A DNA stretch of 47,241 bases from Bacteroidota bacterium. Its GTDB lineage: Bacteria > Bacteroidota > Bacteroidia > Chitinophagales > LD1. How positions within the stretch are numbered: position 1 is the stretch's first letter; each line of letters starts with the position of its first letter. The DNA is taken from the NCBI GenBank assembly GCA_947478005.1, contig CANJVG010000013.1, positions 1 to 47,241 of the forward strand. The letters run 5' to 3'. Below, piece after piece: positions 1-7,198 of this stretch. The translations under genes and the position numbers were made by a program. The notes beneath the pieces are model-generated. The model did no database searches and was not told where the DNA came from. It saw only the letters and a list, made by a program, of their open reading frames with translations.

Positions 1-71
1 ATAGTAACGAGGTAGTCAATATCAATAATCACATCACCAATATCGAAGATTAAGTTTTTGAATTTTGTCAT
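1..71 (-). CDS. HAD-like hydrolase, N-terminal fragment (runs off left edge)
   Basis: The complement of bases 71 to 1 opens with ATG and stays open to the window edge (about 23 codons). It reads MTKFKNLIFDIGDVIIDID, which resembles the first strand and catalytic loop of haloacid-dehalogenase-like phosphatases, where the family motif is DxGxV/DxDxT. The family cleaves phosphoester or C-halogen bonds through an aspartyl intermediate. A perfect TAnnTTTG -7 element lies 7 bp upstream of the ATG, so the transcript may have almost no leader. Only the N-terminus is visible, so substrate and full length cannot be judged. Confidence 0.6.
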   Translation of the reverse strand, partial: MTKFKNLIFDIGDVIIDIDYLVT

Positions 72-78
72 AGAATTT

Positions 79-86
79 CAAAAATA
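79..86 (-). promoter_or_regulatory. Candidate -7 promoter element for the HAD-like gene
   Basis: On the minus strand these bases read TATTTTTG, a perfect match to the Bacteroidota -7 consensus TAnnTTTG. They sit just upstream of the ATG at 71. No TTG was seen at the expected -33 position, so only the -7 element is supported. Confidence 0.35.
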
Positions 87-139
87 ACCGCGAATATTTA
101 CTTTCGCCCCTCGTTCTTATTTGTTAGTTCTTTTTAAGA

Positions 140-213
140 GGTCTTATAGCTCAGCTGGTTAGAGCACTTGACTCATAATCAAGGGGTCCTTGGTTCAAGC
201 CCAAGTGGGACCA
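140..213 (+). tRNA. tRNA with CAT anticodon (Met elongator or lysidine-modified Ile)
   Basis: A complete cloverleaf can be folded. The acceptor stem pairs GGTCTTA with TGGGACC (two G-T wobbles). The D-arm contains AGCTCAGCTGGTTAGAGC, the anticodon stem is CTTGA/TCAAG around loop CTCATAA (anticodon CAT), and the T-arm contains GGTTCAAGCC. The discriminator is A and CCA is not encoded. A CAT anticodon fits elongator Met, initiator Met or Ile2 read after lysidine modification. The paired first acceptor base argues against initiator, but Met and Ile2 cannot be separated by eye. A terminator-like hairpin follows at 218. Confidence 0.92.
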
Positions 214-217
214 CAAG

Positions 218-250
218 TAGCCTCCTGAAATTCAGGGGGCTATTTTATTT
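218..250 (+). terminator. Rho-independent terminator of the tRNA
   Basis: Stem TAGCCTCCTG (218-227) pairs with CAGGGGGCTA (233-242) with one G-T wobble and a 5-base loop, followed by TTTTATTT. It lies 4 bp after the tRNA, as expected for a monocistronic tRNA transcript. Confidence 0.75.
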
Positions 251-383
251 ATACCCAATTCGGTTTCCCTTTTAACTTGCAAATAGCTGCAAATTATATG
301 GCTTGCTTTGGCTTAATGTTGGGTGAGTCATTATCCTAAAGAACTGAATATTTTCGTGATACTTGTATGAAATTGACCTGAAC

Positions 384-413
384 AAAAAAAGGGCCGGTAC
401 CCCTACCGACCCT
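384..413 (-). terminator. Rho-independent terminator of the PqqD/ATP-grasp/decarboxylase unit
   Basis: On the minus strand AGGGTCGGTA (413-404) pairs with TACCGGCCCT (399-390) around a GGGG loop, with one wobble, and is followed by TTTTTTT. It sits 18 bp past the decarboxylase stop and closes that transcription unit. The rest of 251-431 shows no gene. Confidence 0.75.
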
Positions 414-431
414 AACACTAACCAATCCTTA

Positions 432-1790
432 TTACAACTTAAATTTCGACAAATACTGCGGCATTACCTCGCTGCTTTCAATAGCTGAAAGTGTTTCGCG
501 TTGGCGGATTAAGTGCGGTTTGCTTTGCATATCAATCATCACCACAGCCGGGCGAAGCGAAATAAACTGCATCCACTGAGTCATATTATATGCACCTACG
601 TTGTGCACCACCACCTGGTCGTCCTTCTTCAGTGGAGGCAGGGTTACGTTCTCGCGAATCACATCTATGTTCATGCATAGTGGGCCATAGAGCACACAAT
701 CTTCGGTATAGTTGCTGAACTCCTGCGCGGGTGAAATTTTATGGTCATACCAAAACGAAGTAAACATGATGTTCACGCCAAAATCCATAATCGTAGCACG
801 TCTTCCATCACTCAATCGTTTGTTACTGATAACCGTGCCGAGCAAGAAGCCCGCCTCATCAATCAGCGCGCGACCTGTTTCAAGAATCAGCAAAGGCAAT
901 TCATCCTTTCCAAAACCGGCATTCAATATGGCGGTGGAAATAGCCTCAGCAAACTGGTCGAAATTAGGATTAGAATCAGCGCCTTGCAGGTAAGAGCCCT
1001 TGAGCGTATTCTTCGAAGCAAAGCCTCCGCCCATATCAATGTATTGAATATCGCGTTTGAATTTGCGCTTGATGCCGAGCGCAAGGTCGCTCATTTTAGC
1101 AGCCGCAATGCCATAAGCACTTGGCGATAGCATAAAGGTGCCGATGTGACAATGCAAACCAATCAACTCCAACTTATCGGCCAACACAATTTTGTTGATG
1201 GCATCCCAAGCCTGTCCGTTTTCATAATTAAAACCGAAGCGGTCCCATATGGGATAAATGCCAGTGTCCATATTTACACGAATAGCCACATTAGGCCGCG
1301 CTTTTAATTCTTCGGCCAATTCAGTTAGGCGATAAAGTTCATCGAGGTGATCGATATGAATAGGTGAATTGTTTTTGATAGCAGCAGTCAAATCTTCATC
1401 CGTCTTATCGGGCCCGTTAAAAATCACCTTGTTGCCGGGAACTCCGTTTTGAATTGCCTTTTGATATTCAAAACCGCTCACTACTTCGCCCCAAGAGCCT
1501 TCCTGATGAAACACGTTGCACACCGCATTGATGTAATTGGTTTTATAACTCCACGCAAACTGAACTTTTGGATAGCGCGTTTTAAAAGCGCGGTTCACTT
1601 CCTTGTAAGTATTTCGGATTGTCTTTTCAGAAATAACAAACAGCGGTGAGCCGAATTCTGCCAGCAAACTTTTTACGCTTACATCATCAATATGGCTTAC
1701 CGGTGCGTATTCAGTTCTGGTGCCAAACTTGTTCATCAACCCGGTGTTCAAGCGCTGAATGAGGGGTCTTTCGTATTGTAGCTTTTTCAT
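432..1790 (-). CDS. Fold-III PLP-dependent decarboxylase (diaminopimelate/ornithine decarboxylase-like)
   Basis: This 452-residue protein belongs to the alanine-racemase-fold family of amino-acid decarboxylases (LysA/ODC). Visible landmarks in order are the PLP-binding Lys83 in SYKTN, HIG at 215-217, the phosphate-binding GGG at 254-256, ETGR at 304-307, Cys372 and Asp376 in CMNID, and Tyr401 in GAYNM. Classical diaminopimelate decarboxylases carry EPGR and CESxD; here the Pro, Glu and Ser are changed, so the substrate is probably not meso-diaminopimelate. It is the last gene of a unit behind an ATP-grasp ligase (18 bp gap) and a PqqD-like protein, which suggests it works on the ligase product or supplies an amine to it. 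The family call is firm and the reaction substrate is inferred. Confidence 0.85.
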   Translation of the reverse strand: MKKLQYERPLIQRLNTGLMNKFGTRTEYAPVSHIDDVSVKSLLAEFGSPLFVISEKTIRNTYKEVNRAFKTRYPKVQFAWSYKTNYINAVCNVFHQEGSWGEVVSGFEYQKAIQNGVPGNKVIFNGPDKTDEDLTAAIKNNSPIHIDHLDELYRLTELAEELKARPNVAIRVNMDTGIYPIWDRFGFNYENGQAWDAINKIVLADKLELIGLHCHIGTFMLSPSAYGIAAAKMSDLALGIKRKFKRDIQYIDMGGGFASKNTLKGSYLQGADSNPNFDQFAEAISTAILNAGFGKDELPLLILETGRALIDEAGFLLGTVISNKRLSDGRRATIMDFGVNIMFTSFWYDHKISPAQEFSNYTEDCVLYGPLCMNIDVIRENVTLPPLKKDDQVVVHNVGAYNMTQWMQFISLRPAVVMIDMQSKPHLIRQRETLSAIESSEVMPQYLSKFKL

Positions 1791-1808
1791 AATTGGATTT
1801 CTTTGGGT

Positions 1809-2861
1809 TTACAATTCTCCAAGCGTAGAGATGGTTTCAAATTCTTTTAAATCACAAATCATATCATAACTGTAGCGGATAAACATTTTGCCAATGTCAT
1901 AGTGCTCAAACGATTTTACGTCATCGCCTAAGGCCAATTTCAATAAAGCCTCGGGATGATTTTGTCCGGCACCTACGGCCAGATAAACCCAGGCCGGTGT
2001 TCGCGGATTTATTTCTATCAGGTAATACTCCCCTTCGTTGGTCTTTATCATTTCTAATTCACACGGGCCTCTCCATTTAGAATTGCCAATCAGTTTCCGG
2101 CAAATGCCCAGTAGATTTTCGTCTTCCAAAGTAATGCCCGCCCAAGCTTTACCTTTGTCGGTAATTACCTGTTTACGCATAGGCACCGCGCCAATAGTAT
2201 TTCCATTGCCATCACCCAGGGCAGTTACATTTACTTCGGTTCCGTAAGTGAATTGCTGAATGATAATCGGCAGACCCCACTTGGCGCTTATCTTATTAAA
2301 ATACTGCGCTGCTTGGTCGGGTGTATAGGCTACCGATGCATCGTAGAATTTCCCTTTCACTACTAAAGGATAGGTGAACTCATGAGTAAGTGCCGGGATT
2401 TCAGCAATGCTGAAAATCATTTTACTCTTGGGCACTTTGATATCATACTTCGAACCAAAGACCGGAAGATTGGATTTGTGCCGCTCCTCAAATTGTTCCA
2501 ATGTTGGCAGAAAACTTTTAATGCCTAATTCCTTTTCAAGAGTCGGAGCCATCTTTATAAAGTTATAAAGCTCGGCATCAAAATTCGGAATGATGACATC
2601 TATATTCTCTGCGCTGTTGATGTATCTCAAACGCTCCATAATACTGGCAATTCCGGCAGATGGAAGCGGAATCTGGTAAGATTTATCTACCAGATCGTGC
2701 ATATAAATGCCGGGTTCCAGCGCATCATACGAAAGCCCGATAATGCGAACATCATACTCCTTGCTATCGCGCAATCCCCTTATTACAGGAATCCCGGGCC
2801 CCGGACTATCAATATTATTTAGTCCGGTAACTGCTACCGTTACATTTTTCTTACTTGGCAT
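1809..2861 (-). CDS. ATP-grasp ligase (CarB/PylC-like)
   Basis: A 350-residue ATP-grasp protein. An N-terminal nucleotide-fold-like segment (VTVAVTGLNN, residues 7-16) is followed by an ATP-grasp core with Lys169 in PLVVKG, Glu270 in CELEM, and the metal-binding E283-I-N285 in YYLIEINPRTP. The arrangement resembles carbamoyl-phosphate-synthase-like ligases that activate a carboxylate as acyl-phosphate and join it to an amine. Its start overlaps the end of the PqqD-like gene by 11 bp, so the two are probably translationally coupled. The decarboxylase follows after 18 bp. Substrates are unknown. The PqqD partner suggests a peptide or carrier-bound substrate, but this is inference. Confidence 0.82.
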   Translation of the reverse strand: MPSKKNVTVAVTGLNNIDSPGPGIPVIRGLRDSKEYDVRIIGLSYDALEPGIYMHDLVDKSYQIPLPSAGIASIMERLRYINSAENIDVIIPNFDAELYNFIKMAPTLEKELGIKSFLPTLEQFEERHKSNLPVFGSKYDIKVPKSKMIFSIAEIPALTHEFTYPLVVKGKFYDASVAYTPDQAAQYFNKISAKWGLPIIIQQFTYGTEVNVTALGDGNGNTIGAVPMRKQVITDKGKAWAGITLEDENLLGICRKLIGNSKWRGPCELEMIKTNEGEYYLIEINPRTPAWVYLAVGAGQNHPEALLKLALGDDVKSFEHYDIGKMFIRYSYDMICDLKEFETISTLGEL

Positions 2862-3102
2862 CGGCTTCAGTTAATTGCAGTTGCTCAAGCATCTTGGTAA
2901 AATCATAAAAATCCTTTTCCACCGAATCGGCATCGGTGCTATAGGTTTCAAGTAACTGTTTCTTGATTTTGTCGTGCGGTTCGTTGTCCTTCAACTTCCG
3001 CAGAATTTCTAAACCGATTGGGTTTACCGAAAATGAATCTCCGGTAGAGGGGTTAAACACAAAGCCGGTATCGCTGAGTGCTATGTTCTTCTTTATTTTC
3101 AT
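2851..3102 (-). CDS. PqqD-like protein (candidate RiPP recognition element)
   Basis: An 83-residue protein with the PqqD family pattern: an N-terminal beta segment (IALSDTGFVFNPSTGDSF), then SVNPIGLEILRKL leading into a winged-helix-like helical part and a C-terminal helix (DFYDFTKMLEQLQL). PqqD proteins bind leader peptides and present them to modifying enzymes, notably radical SAM proteins. Here the immediate partners are an ATP-grasp ligase (11 bp overlap) and a PLP decarboxylase, not a radical SAM gene, although five radical SAM genes lie within 15 kb. A 23-codon ORF ends 11 bp upstream and is a candidate peptide substrate or leader. Family assignment is fairly secure; its peptide partner is inferred. 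Confidence 0.75.
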   Translation of the reverse strand: MKIKKNIALSDTGFVFNPSTGDSFSVNPIGLEILRKLKDNEPHDKIKKQLLETYSTDADSVEKDFYDFTKMLEQLQLTEADAK

Positions 3103-3113
3103 CTGTCTCTATT

Positions 3114-3185
3114 TTATTTTTTAACGGTCAGATGGAATGTCCATGATATTCCATCTTTAATATTTACTGAATCATGGCATTTCAT
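3114..3185 (-). CDS. 23-codon small ORF upstream of pqqD-like gene (candidate precursor or leader peptide)
   Basis: The complement of 3185-3114 encodes a 23-residue peptide starting MKCHD and ending SWTFHLTVKK, followed by TAA. The stop lies 11 bp before the ATG of the PqqD-like gene. The peptide contains Cys, two His, Trp, Phe and a Lys-Lys tail. Its length is like PqqA (about 22-24 residues), but no PqqA Glu-x3-Tyr pattern is present. A perfect inverted repeat (3130-3156) lies inside it, so a regulatory leader peptide is an alternative. An ORF of this length can also arise by chance. No Shine-Dalgarno is visible, as is usual in this phylum. Confidence 0.4.
   Translation of the reverse strand: MKCHDSVNIKDGISWTFHLTVKK
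3130..3156. promoter_or_regulatory. 9-bp perfect inverted repeat (hairpin or operator) upstream of the pqqD-like gene
   Basis: AGATGGAAT (3130-3138) and ATTCCATCT (3148-3156) are perfect inverted copies around a 9-base spacer, 28 bp upstream of the PqqD-like start and inside the small ORF. No T-run follows on the minus strand, so it is not a terminator for this unit. An operator for the adjacent AraC-type regulator or an mRNA hairpin are both possible. Confidence 0.45.
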
Positions 3186-3272
3186 AATTATTGATTTGCT
3201 TTATTGAACGTGCAAATGTGCCGAAGGTTTAGTGAACCACCGTTACAAGATTCGGGAAAAAAGTTATAGAAT

Positions 3273-3878
3273 TTAGGATTGGGGGAACCGGTTAAGGGGT
3301 ATCCGCTTCTTATGAAACTCCTTTTTATAGTCGTTCACATTTACTCCCGTTACCTGCTTAAACTGATTGGAAAGATATTGCACACTGCTATAGCCCATCA
3401 TCTGGGCTATTTCACTTAAAGTAAGTTCGCCATAGCTGATGAGTTCCTTCACCTTTTCCATTTTAATCTGAATCACATACTTCTCGAGCGTAAGGTTTGT
3501 TTTAGCAGAAAACAATTTACTTAAAACATGATATGGCTCGCCCAGTTTCTGACTTAAATAATCAGAGTTACGAATAATAGTATTGGTGTTATTGCCGAAG
3601 AAAATAAGCTGAATTACAGACTGCTTGATTTGCTCCACCAGTTTATCTTCTCTGTCATCAATCAGCGCAAAGCCGCTGTTCTTTAATATTTCATCAATCA
3701 ACGAAAGGCCGATTACCTGTTCGTTGTAACTTATCACAGCCTTGCCCAATTCTACATGCTCAACTTTAATAAACCCGGTGCGTTCTAATTCTAGTCGCAC
3801 CAATTTCACACAGCTATCGCTCACCATATTGCGGATATGGATAGTAGATTGTTTGGTATTGAGGTTAGATGGCTGCAT
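3273..3878 (-). CDS. AraC-family transcriptional regulator with degenerate HMA-like N-terminal domain
   Basis: A 201-residue protein. The C-terminal third carries an AraC-type helix-turn-helix pair, with ELTLSEIAQMMGYSSVQYLS and then NQFKQVTGVNVNDYKK at about residues 150-187. The N-terminus (IHIRNMVSDSCVKLV) resembles the heavy-metal-associated-like domain found in some Bacteroidota AraC proteins, but the usual MxCxxC reads MVSDSC, so one metal-ligand cysteine is missing. It lies upstream of the PqqD/ATP-grasp/decarboxylase unit on the same strand with a 170-bp gap, which makes it a candidate regulator of that unit. The HTH call is strong; the ligand is unknown. Confidence 0.82.
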   Translation of the reverse strand: MQPSNLNTKQSTIHIRNMVSDSCVKLVRLELERTGFIKVEHVELGKAVISYNEQVIGLSLIDEILKNSGFALIDDREDKLVEQIKQSVIQLIFFGNNTNTIIRNSDYLSQKLGEPYHVLSKLFSAKTNLTLEKYVIQIKMEKVKELISYGELTLSEIAQMMGYSSVQYLSNQFKQVTGVNVNDYKKEFHKKRIPLNRFPQS

Positions 3879-3922
3879 GGTAATTCAGAGGCGTAAAATA
3901 AAAAAGTGTTTTTGTGGTTTAG

Positions 3923-4285
3923 AAAAAACTGGTCTTCGGAAGCCGAGAGGCAACTCTCAATACAGAAAAAATAATTTACAAAAAACAAGGTTTGGATATT
4001 TTAGAGGAGTTTATACAACTATCCAAACTACATGGAGCTAAAGTGGCAATCATATTTTCCCCCATGTTTAACGATGGCAAAAAGCATTTTGAAGGCTCAG
4101 CTAAATATTTTGAAGCTGTTAAAGGATTACCCGATCGCAAACAAGTTCCATTGTGGGATTATAGGAGCGATTCTATCTGTTTTAATAAAAAATACTTCTA
4201 CAACAACGGGCTTTTAAGTAAACGGGGGGCTGAAAAGTTTTCTTTAAAATTGGGTAAGGATATTAAGTTATATACATCTAAATAA
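3923..4285 (+). pseudogene. C-terminal remnant of an SGNH-hydrolase-like protein
   Basis: An open frame of about 120 codons begins directly after an in-frame TAG and has no good start; a TTG at 3992 would give 97 residues. The text (LSKLHGAKVAIIFSP at about 4022, later LWDYRSDSI and LLSKRGAEKFS) reads like the last third of an SGNH/GDSL-type protein: the strand before the last block, then a D...H/N...GA pattern. The catalytic Asp/His positions appear replaced (NNGLLSKRGA) and the GDS block is absent. It lies between an AraC gene and an intact SGNH gene, both on the opposite strand. I read it as a decayed gene; a short functional protein is less likely. Confidence 0.5.
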
Positions 4286-4315
4286 ACAACAAAAACCTTC
4301 TTAGCTTCCAGAACC

Positions 4316-5521
4316 CTATTTAAGGCCGGCACAAACCCCATCGGCCATCATCCAATATCCTTTGGCGTTGTGGTGTCCATCCAGGGGCCAGTAATAAACT
4401 TCGGGTTTTGTGTGAGTGCTTTTTATCTGCTCGGCATAAAAAGGAAGAAGGTCTATCATGCGTAGGTTGTCTATTTTTTGCAGGCCTTGCAAAATGGCGG
4501 TGAAATCGTAGCTGTAATTATGGGCAATTACTTCGTTCATAAACGGCTGCAACACCACTACCAATTGGCTGTTATTCTTTTTTGCCAAAGCCGCATAGTC
4601 GGCAAAGAGGGCAATGGTGGTTTGGTCCAATTCATTTTTGCGAGCCAGGATATCGGCATCGCGCATCAAAAGCTGATTGTAACCAAGCGCATTAAAATAA
4701 AACCGCGATAAATAACTGAGTGCATAGATGGGCTCCCACCAGGGGCCTTTTCTAAACTGCACCCGGCCGTTAGGCAAAAACCGCCCCATACCACCGCGCA
4801 CCATCAAGTCTACACTTATATCGCCCGATGAAAGCGTTTGCAAAATTATATCGGGTTGATAGGCTACCAGCCGGTCGGCATAGTTTACATAATTAATAAA
4901 CGGGTCGCTGCCACACACGCCCGCGTTCATGACATACACCAGCGAATCGGATTCAAACTTTTTGCGCAGCAGTGAAACATAGTTGGAGTCATAAGACGCC
5001 CCATCGCCTTCGGTAAAGCTATCGCCCAGCGCCAACAGGCGTTTTTCGTTTTTCTTTTTGCCCACCGGCCACTCGGGGTCAGAGTACCCCAATGAGTTGG
5101 AGGGGCGTTCAAAGCGATACTCTTGTTTTGTAATCCAATGGGTTTCATTAGCGGGATTCACATGATACTTCGATTCGCCATTGGCGTTGTAAAAAGAATT
5201 ATAGCCGCTGCCAATTTTCTCTACAAAGGTTTCGTTTATCTTAAACCAGGAAACAAAAGCCTCTGCCAACATCAGCGGAATGATGATAGCCGAACAAACA
5301 GTCAGCCCGAGTTGAAACAGAAGCCGTTTCTTTTGGTGCCAAGTATAATACAGCAAAAGATAAACGCCTATCCATAAATAGACATACACCATTAACCGTG
5401 TGTGCCATTTTATGCAGGCATAATCCACTTTATAGGCCCAGTATATTTCCCATACTAAATAGGGCAGGGCTATTAAAATGAGCACTCCATTAAAATGTTT
5501 TGTCAACCGCGATTCTTTCAT
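4316..5521 (-). CDS. Membrane-anchored SGNH/GDSL hydrolase-like protein (paralogue 1)
   Basis: A 401-residue protein with three hydrophobic N-terminal segments (about residues 12-30, 43-60 and 70-92), then an extracytoplasmic SGNH domain. Block I is GDSFTEGDG with nucleophile Ser168, block II is NAGVCGSDP, and the C-terminal block V is WPLDGHHN (Asp381, His383/His384). Block III reads SSGDIS, lacking the usual Asn of GxND. SGNH enzymes remove or transfer acyl groups; similar membrane-tethered forms modify polysaccharides. It is closely related in sequence and layout to the proteins at 18074 and 20003, so these copies bracket the radical SAM and glycosyltransferase block. Acyl substrate unknown. 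Confidence 0.78.
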   Translation of the reverse strand: MKESRLTKHFNGVLILIALPYLVWEIYWAYKVDYACIKWHTRLMVYVYLWIGVYLLLYYTWHQKKRLLFQLGLTVCSAIIIPLMLAEAFVSWFKINETFVEKIGSGYNSFYNANGESKYHVNPANETHWITKQEYRFERPSNSLGYSDPEWPVGKKKNEKRLLALGDSFTEGDGASYDSNYVSLLRKKFESDSLVYVMNAGVCGSDPFINYVNYADRLVAYQPDIILQTLSSGDISVDLMVRGGMGRFLPNGRVQFRKGPWWEPIYALSYLSRFYFNALGYNQLLMRDADILARKNELDQTTIALFADYAALAKKNNSQLVVVLQPFMNEVIAHNYSYDFTAILQGLQKIDNLRMIDLLPFYAEQIKSTHTKPEVYYWPLDGHHNAKGYWMMADGVCAGLK

Positions 5522-5669
5522 TGGTTTATAGAGGGAATCAATTCTTTTTAGGTCTGCCTGCTCTTTGACGCACAGCGTTGAGCAGAATTATTTTATTTTT
5601 CGAAACTAAATGCAAGTTAGATAATCCGGAGATTTAGCTGGCCTTGAAATATAAACCACGGATGCAAGT

Positions 5670-7127
5670 ATGAAATTAATAACCATAAAAAGACTGTTGC
5701 CGATAATTGCTTTTGCCCTCAGCAAGTTTAGTTATTCGCAGGAGGTGCCGATGGTGCCGCGCCCGGTATCTGGTATGCTTCAATATCCAAATGCAAGCGA
5801 TGCGACTGAATGGTTAGTGAACTCTCCTATGCTTTATAACAAGCGCGTGGATATGATGGTGTCGGCCCCTCCACAGCCACTACCCACGCCAAATGTTGAA
5901 CTGCCAACAATTGATTCAGTGTGGTTAAAGGATAATGCTGATTTGCCTGCCAATGGAGTGAGCAATTATGATAGTAGTAAAGCCGAAAACGGTGTGACGC
6001 TGCTTGACTTAGCTACAAGAAGCATATTGATTGATATTAACGGAAAAGTATTGGGCAAGCTTCCGATTGGCTTAGCCAACTTGTTCCCCGATGGAACCAT
6101 GCTTGGCGCCATTCCTCCGGTATTGATAAAGCTCGATTCGGAGATGAATCTGGTTTGGAAAATATGGGCATCACCCCACCATGAAATAACCACCGATGAG
6201 AACGGATCTATTTATCTGCTCTCAAGTGAAGAACATGATTTTATGGGATTGAAAGTACATTTTGATTTATTGAAAATATTCTCCCCCGAGGGTATTTTAA
6301 TTTATGAATGGCATGTATTCGATCACCTTCAGGATGTGGTTAAAGTAATTTCAAAATCTGCCTACTTAAACACCTTGCATAATGCCTATGATCCCGAAAA
6401 AGAAGTGAGTAGGTATATAGCACAAGACCCTGAAAGGTTTTTTTGGCATCAAATTCCGGTCTATTCCGATACTACCTCTTTTGAGTTTACTCATTTAAAT
6501 TCCATTCAGGTGCTTCCCGAAAATGAAGTTTCAAAGAAAATACCAGCCTTTAAAAAGGGCAACTTGCTGCTAAGCTTTAATCCTTATTCCTGTTACGGGA
6601 TTTTAGATACAGCCACCGGCAAAATTGAATGGGCAGGGTATCTACCTGAGAGAACCACGCTGCACACGCCTTTGTTAACAGCTACCGGAACCATTCTTGT
6701 TTTTCAGAACAGTACACAAAGCAGCCTTTGGCCCAATAAGAAAACGGATGGTTGCTTGAAATATCTTCATAAAATAATTCCTGCTCAAAATCCCAGCCCT
6801 GAGCCTACACCAAGAAATTGGGTAAGTATTACTGAGTATGACCCGGTAACAAATGCCAAGGTTTGGGAATACACGGCCAACCCGAAGGAATCACTGTCGG
6901 CTATGTATTTAGGAAATGCACAACGTTTATCGAACGGAAATACGTTGATATGCACGACTAATGGGGATGGAGGGCAGGTATTTGAAGTAACCCCTGATAA
7001 GCAAATTGTTTGGACCTATACTTCACCGCATAAAAATTTGGGAAATAATACACCACTTAGCTTCTATCGGGCCAAGCGAATTAGTTTTGATATAGCACAG
7101 AAGATAATCCCCGGATTTAAAAAATGA
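5670..7127 (+). CDS. Arylsulfotransferase-like beta-propeller protein, secreted
   Basis: A 485-residue protein with an N-terminal signal peptide ending near FSYSQ. The body shows repeated beta-propeller strands typical of the arylsulfotransferase (ASST) family: ASPHHEITTDENGSIYLL, FTHLNSIQVLPEN, NAQRLSNGNTLICTTNGDGG followed by QVFEVTPDKQIVWTY. Family enzymes move sulfate between phenolic compounds in the periplasm, but many members are uncharacterised and may only bind ligands. The next gene on the strand, a radical SAM protein, starts 71 bp downstream. Domain family is fairly secure; sulfotransferase activity is not shown. Confidence 0.72.
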   Translation: MKLITIKRLLPIIAFALSKFSYSQEVPMVPRPVSGMLQYPNASDATEWLVNSPMLYNKRVDMMVSAPPQPLPTPNVELPTIDSVWLKDNADLPANGVSNYDSSKAENGVTLLDLATRSILIDINGKVLGKLPIGLANLFPDGTMLGAIPPVLIKLDSEMNLVWKIWASPHHEITTDENGSIYLLSSEEHDFMGLKVHFDLLKIFSPEGILIYEWHVFDHLQDVVKVISKSAYLNTLHNAYDPEKEVSRYIAQDPERFFWHQIPVYSDTTSFEFTHLNSIQVLPENEVSKKIPAFKKGNLLLSFNPYSCYGILDTATGKIEWAGYLPERTTLHTPLLTATGTILVFQNSTQSSLWPNKKTDGCLKYLHKIIPAQNPSPEPTPRNWVSITEYDPVTNAKVWEYTANPKESLSAMYLGNAQRLSNGNTLICTTNGDGGQVFEVTPDKQIVWTYTSPHKNLGNNTPLSFYRAKRISFDIAQKIIPGFKK

Positions 7128-7198
7128 GCATCAAGTTTATCCTCCTAATTTTTCATTTGCGTAGTATTACTGCCATAAACTAAACAAAGACGAAGTCC

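Noticed and set aside
3183-3216. Promoter-like TTTG-N22-TAATTATG upstream of the PqqD-like gene (minus strand)
   Set aside because: The -7 element overlaps the ATG of the 23-codon ORF and the spacer is 3 bp longer than usual. If used, the small ORF would not be translated. Evidence is too weak to list as a feature.
7124-7183. 19-codon ORF overlapping the stop of the arylsulfotransferase-like gene
   Set aside because: Very short, no conserved-looking residues, and a frame of this length is expected by chance.
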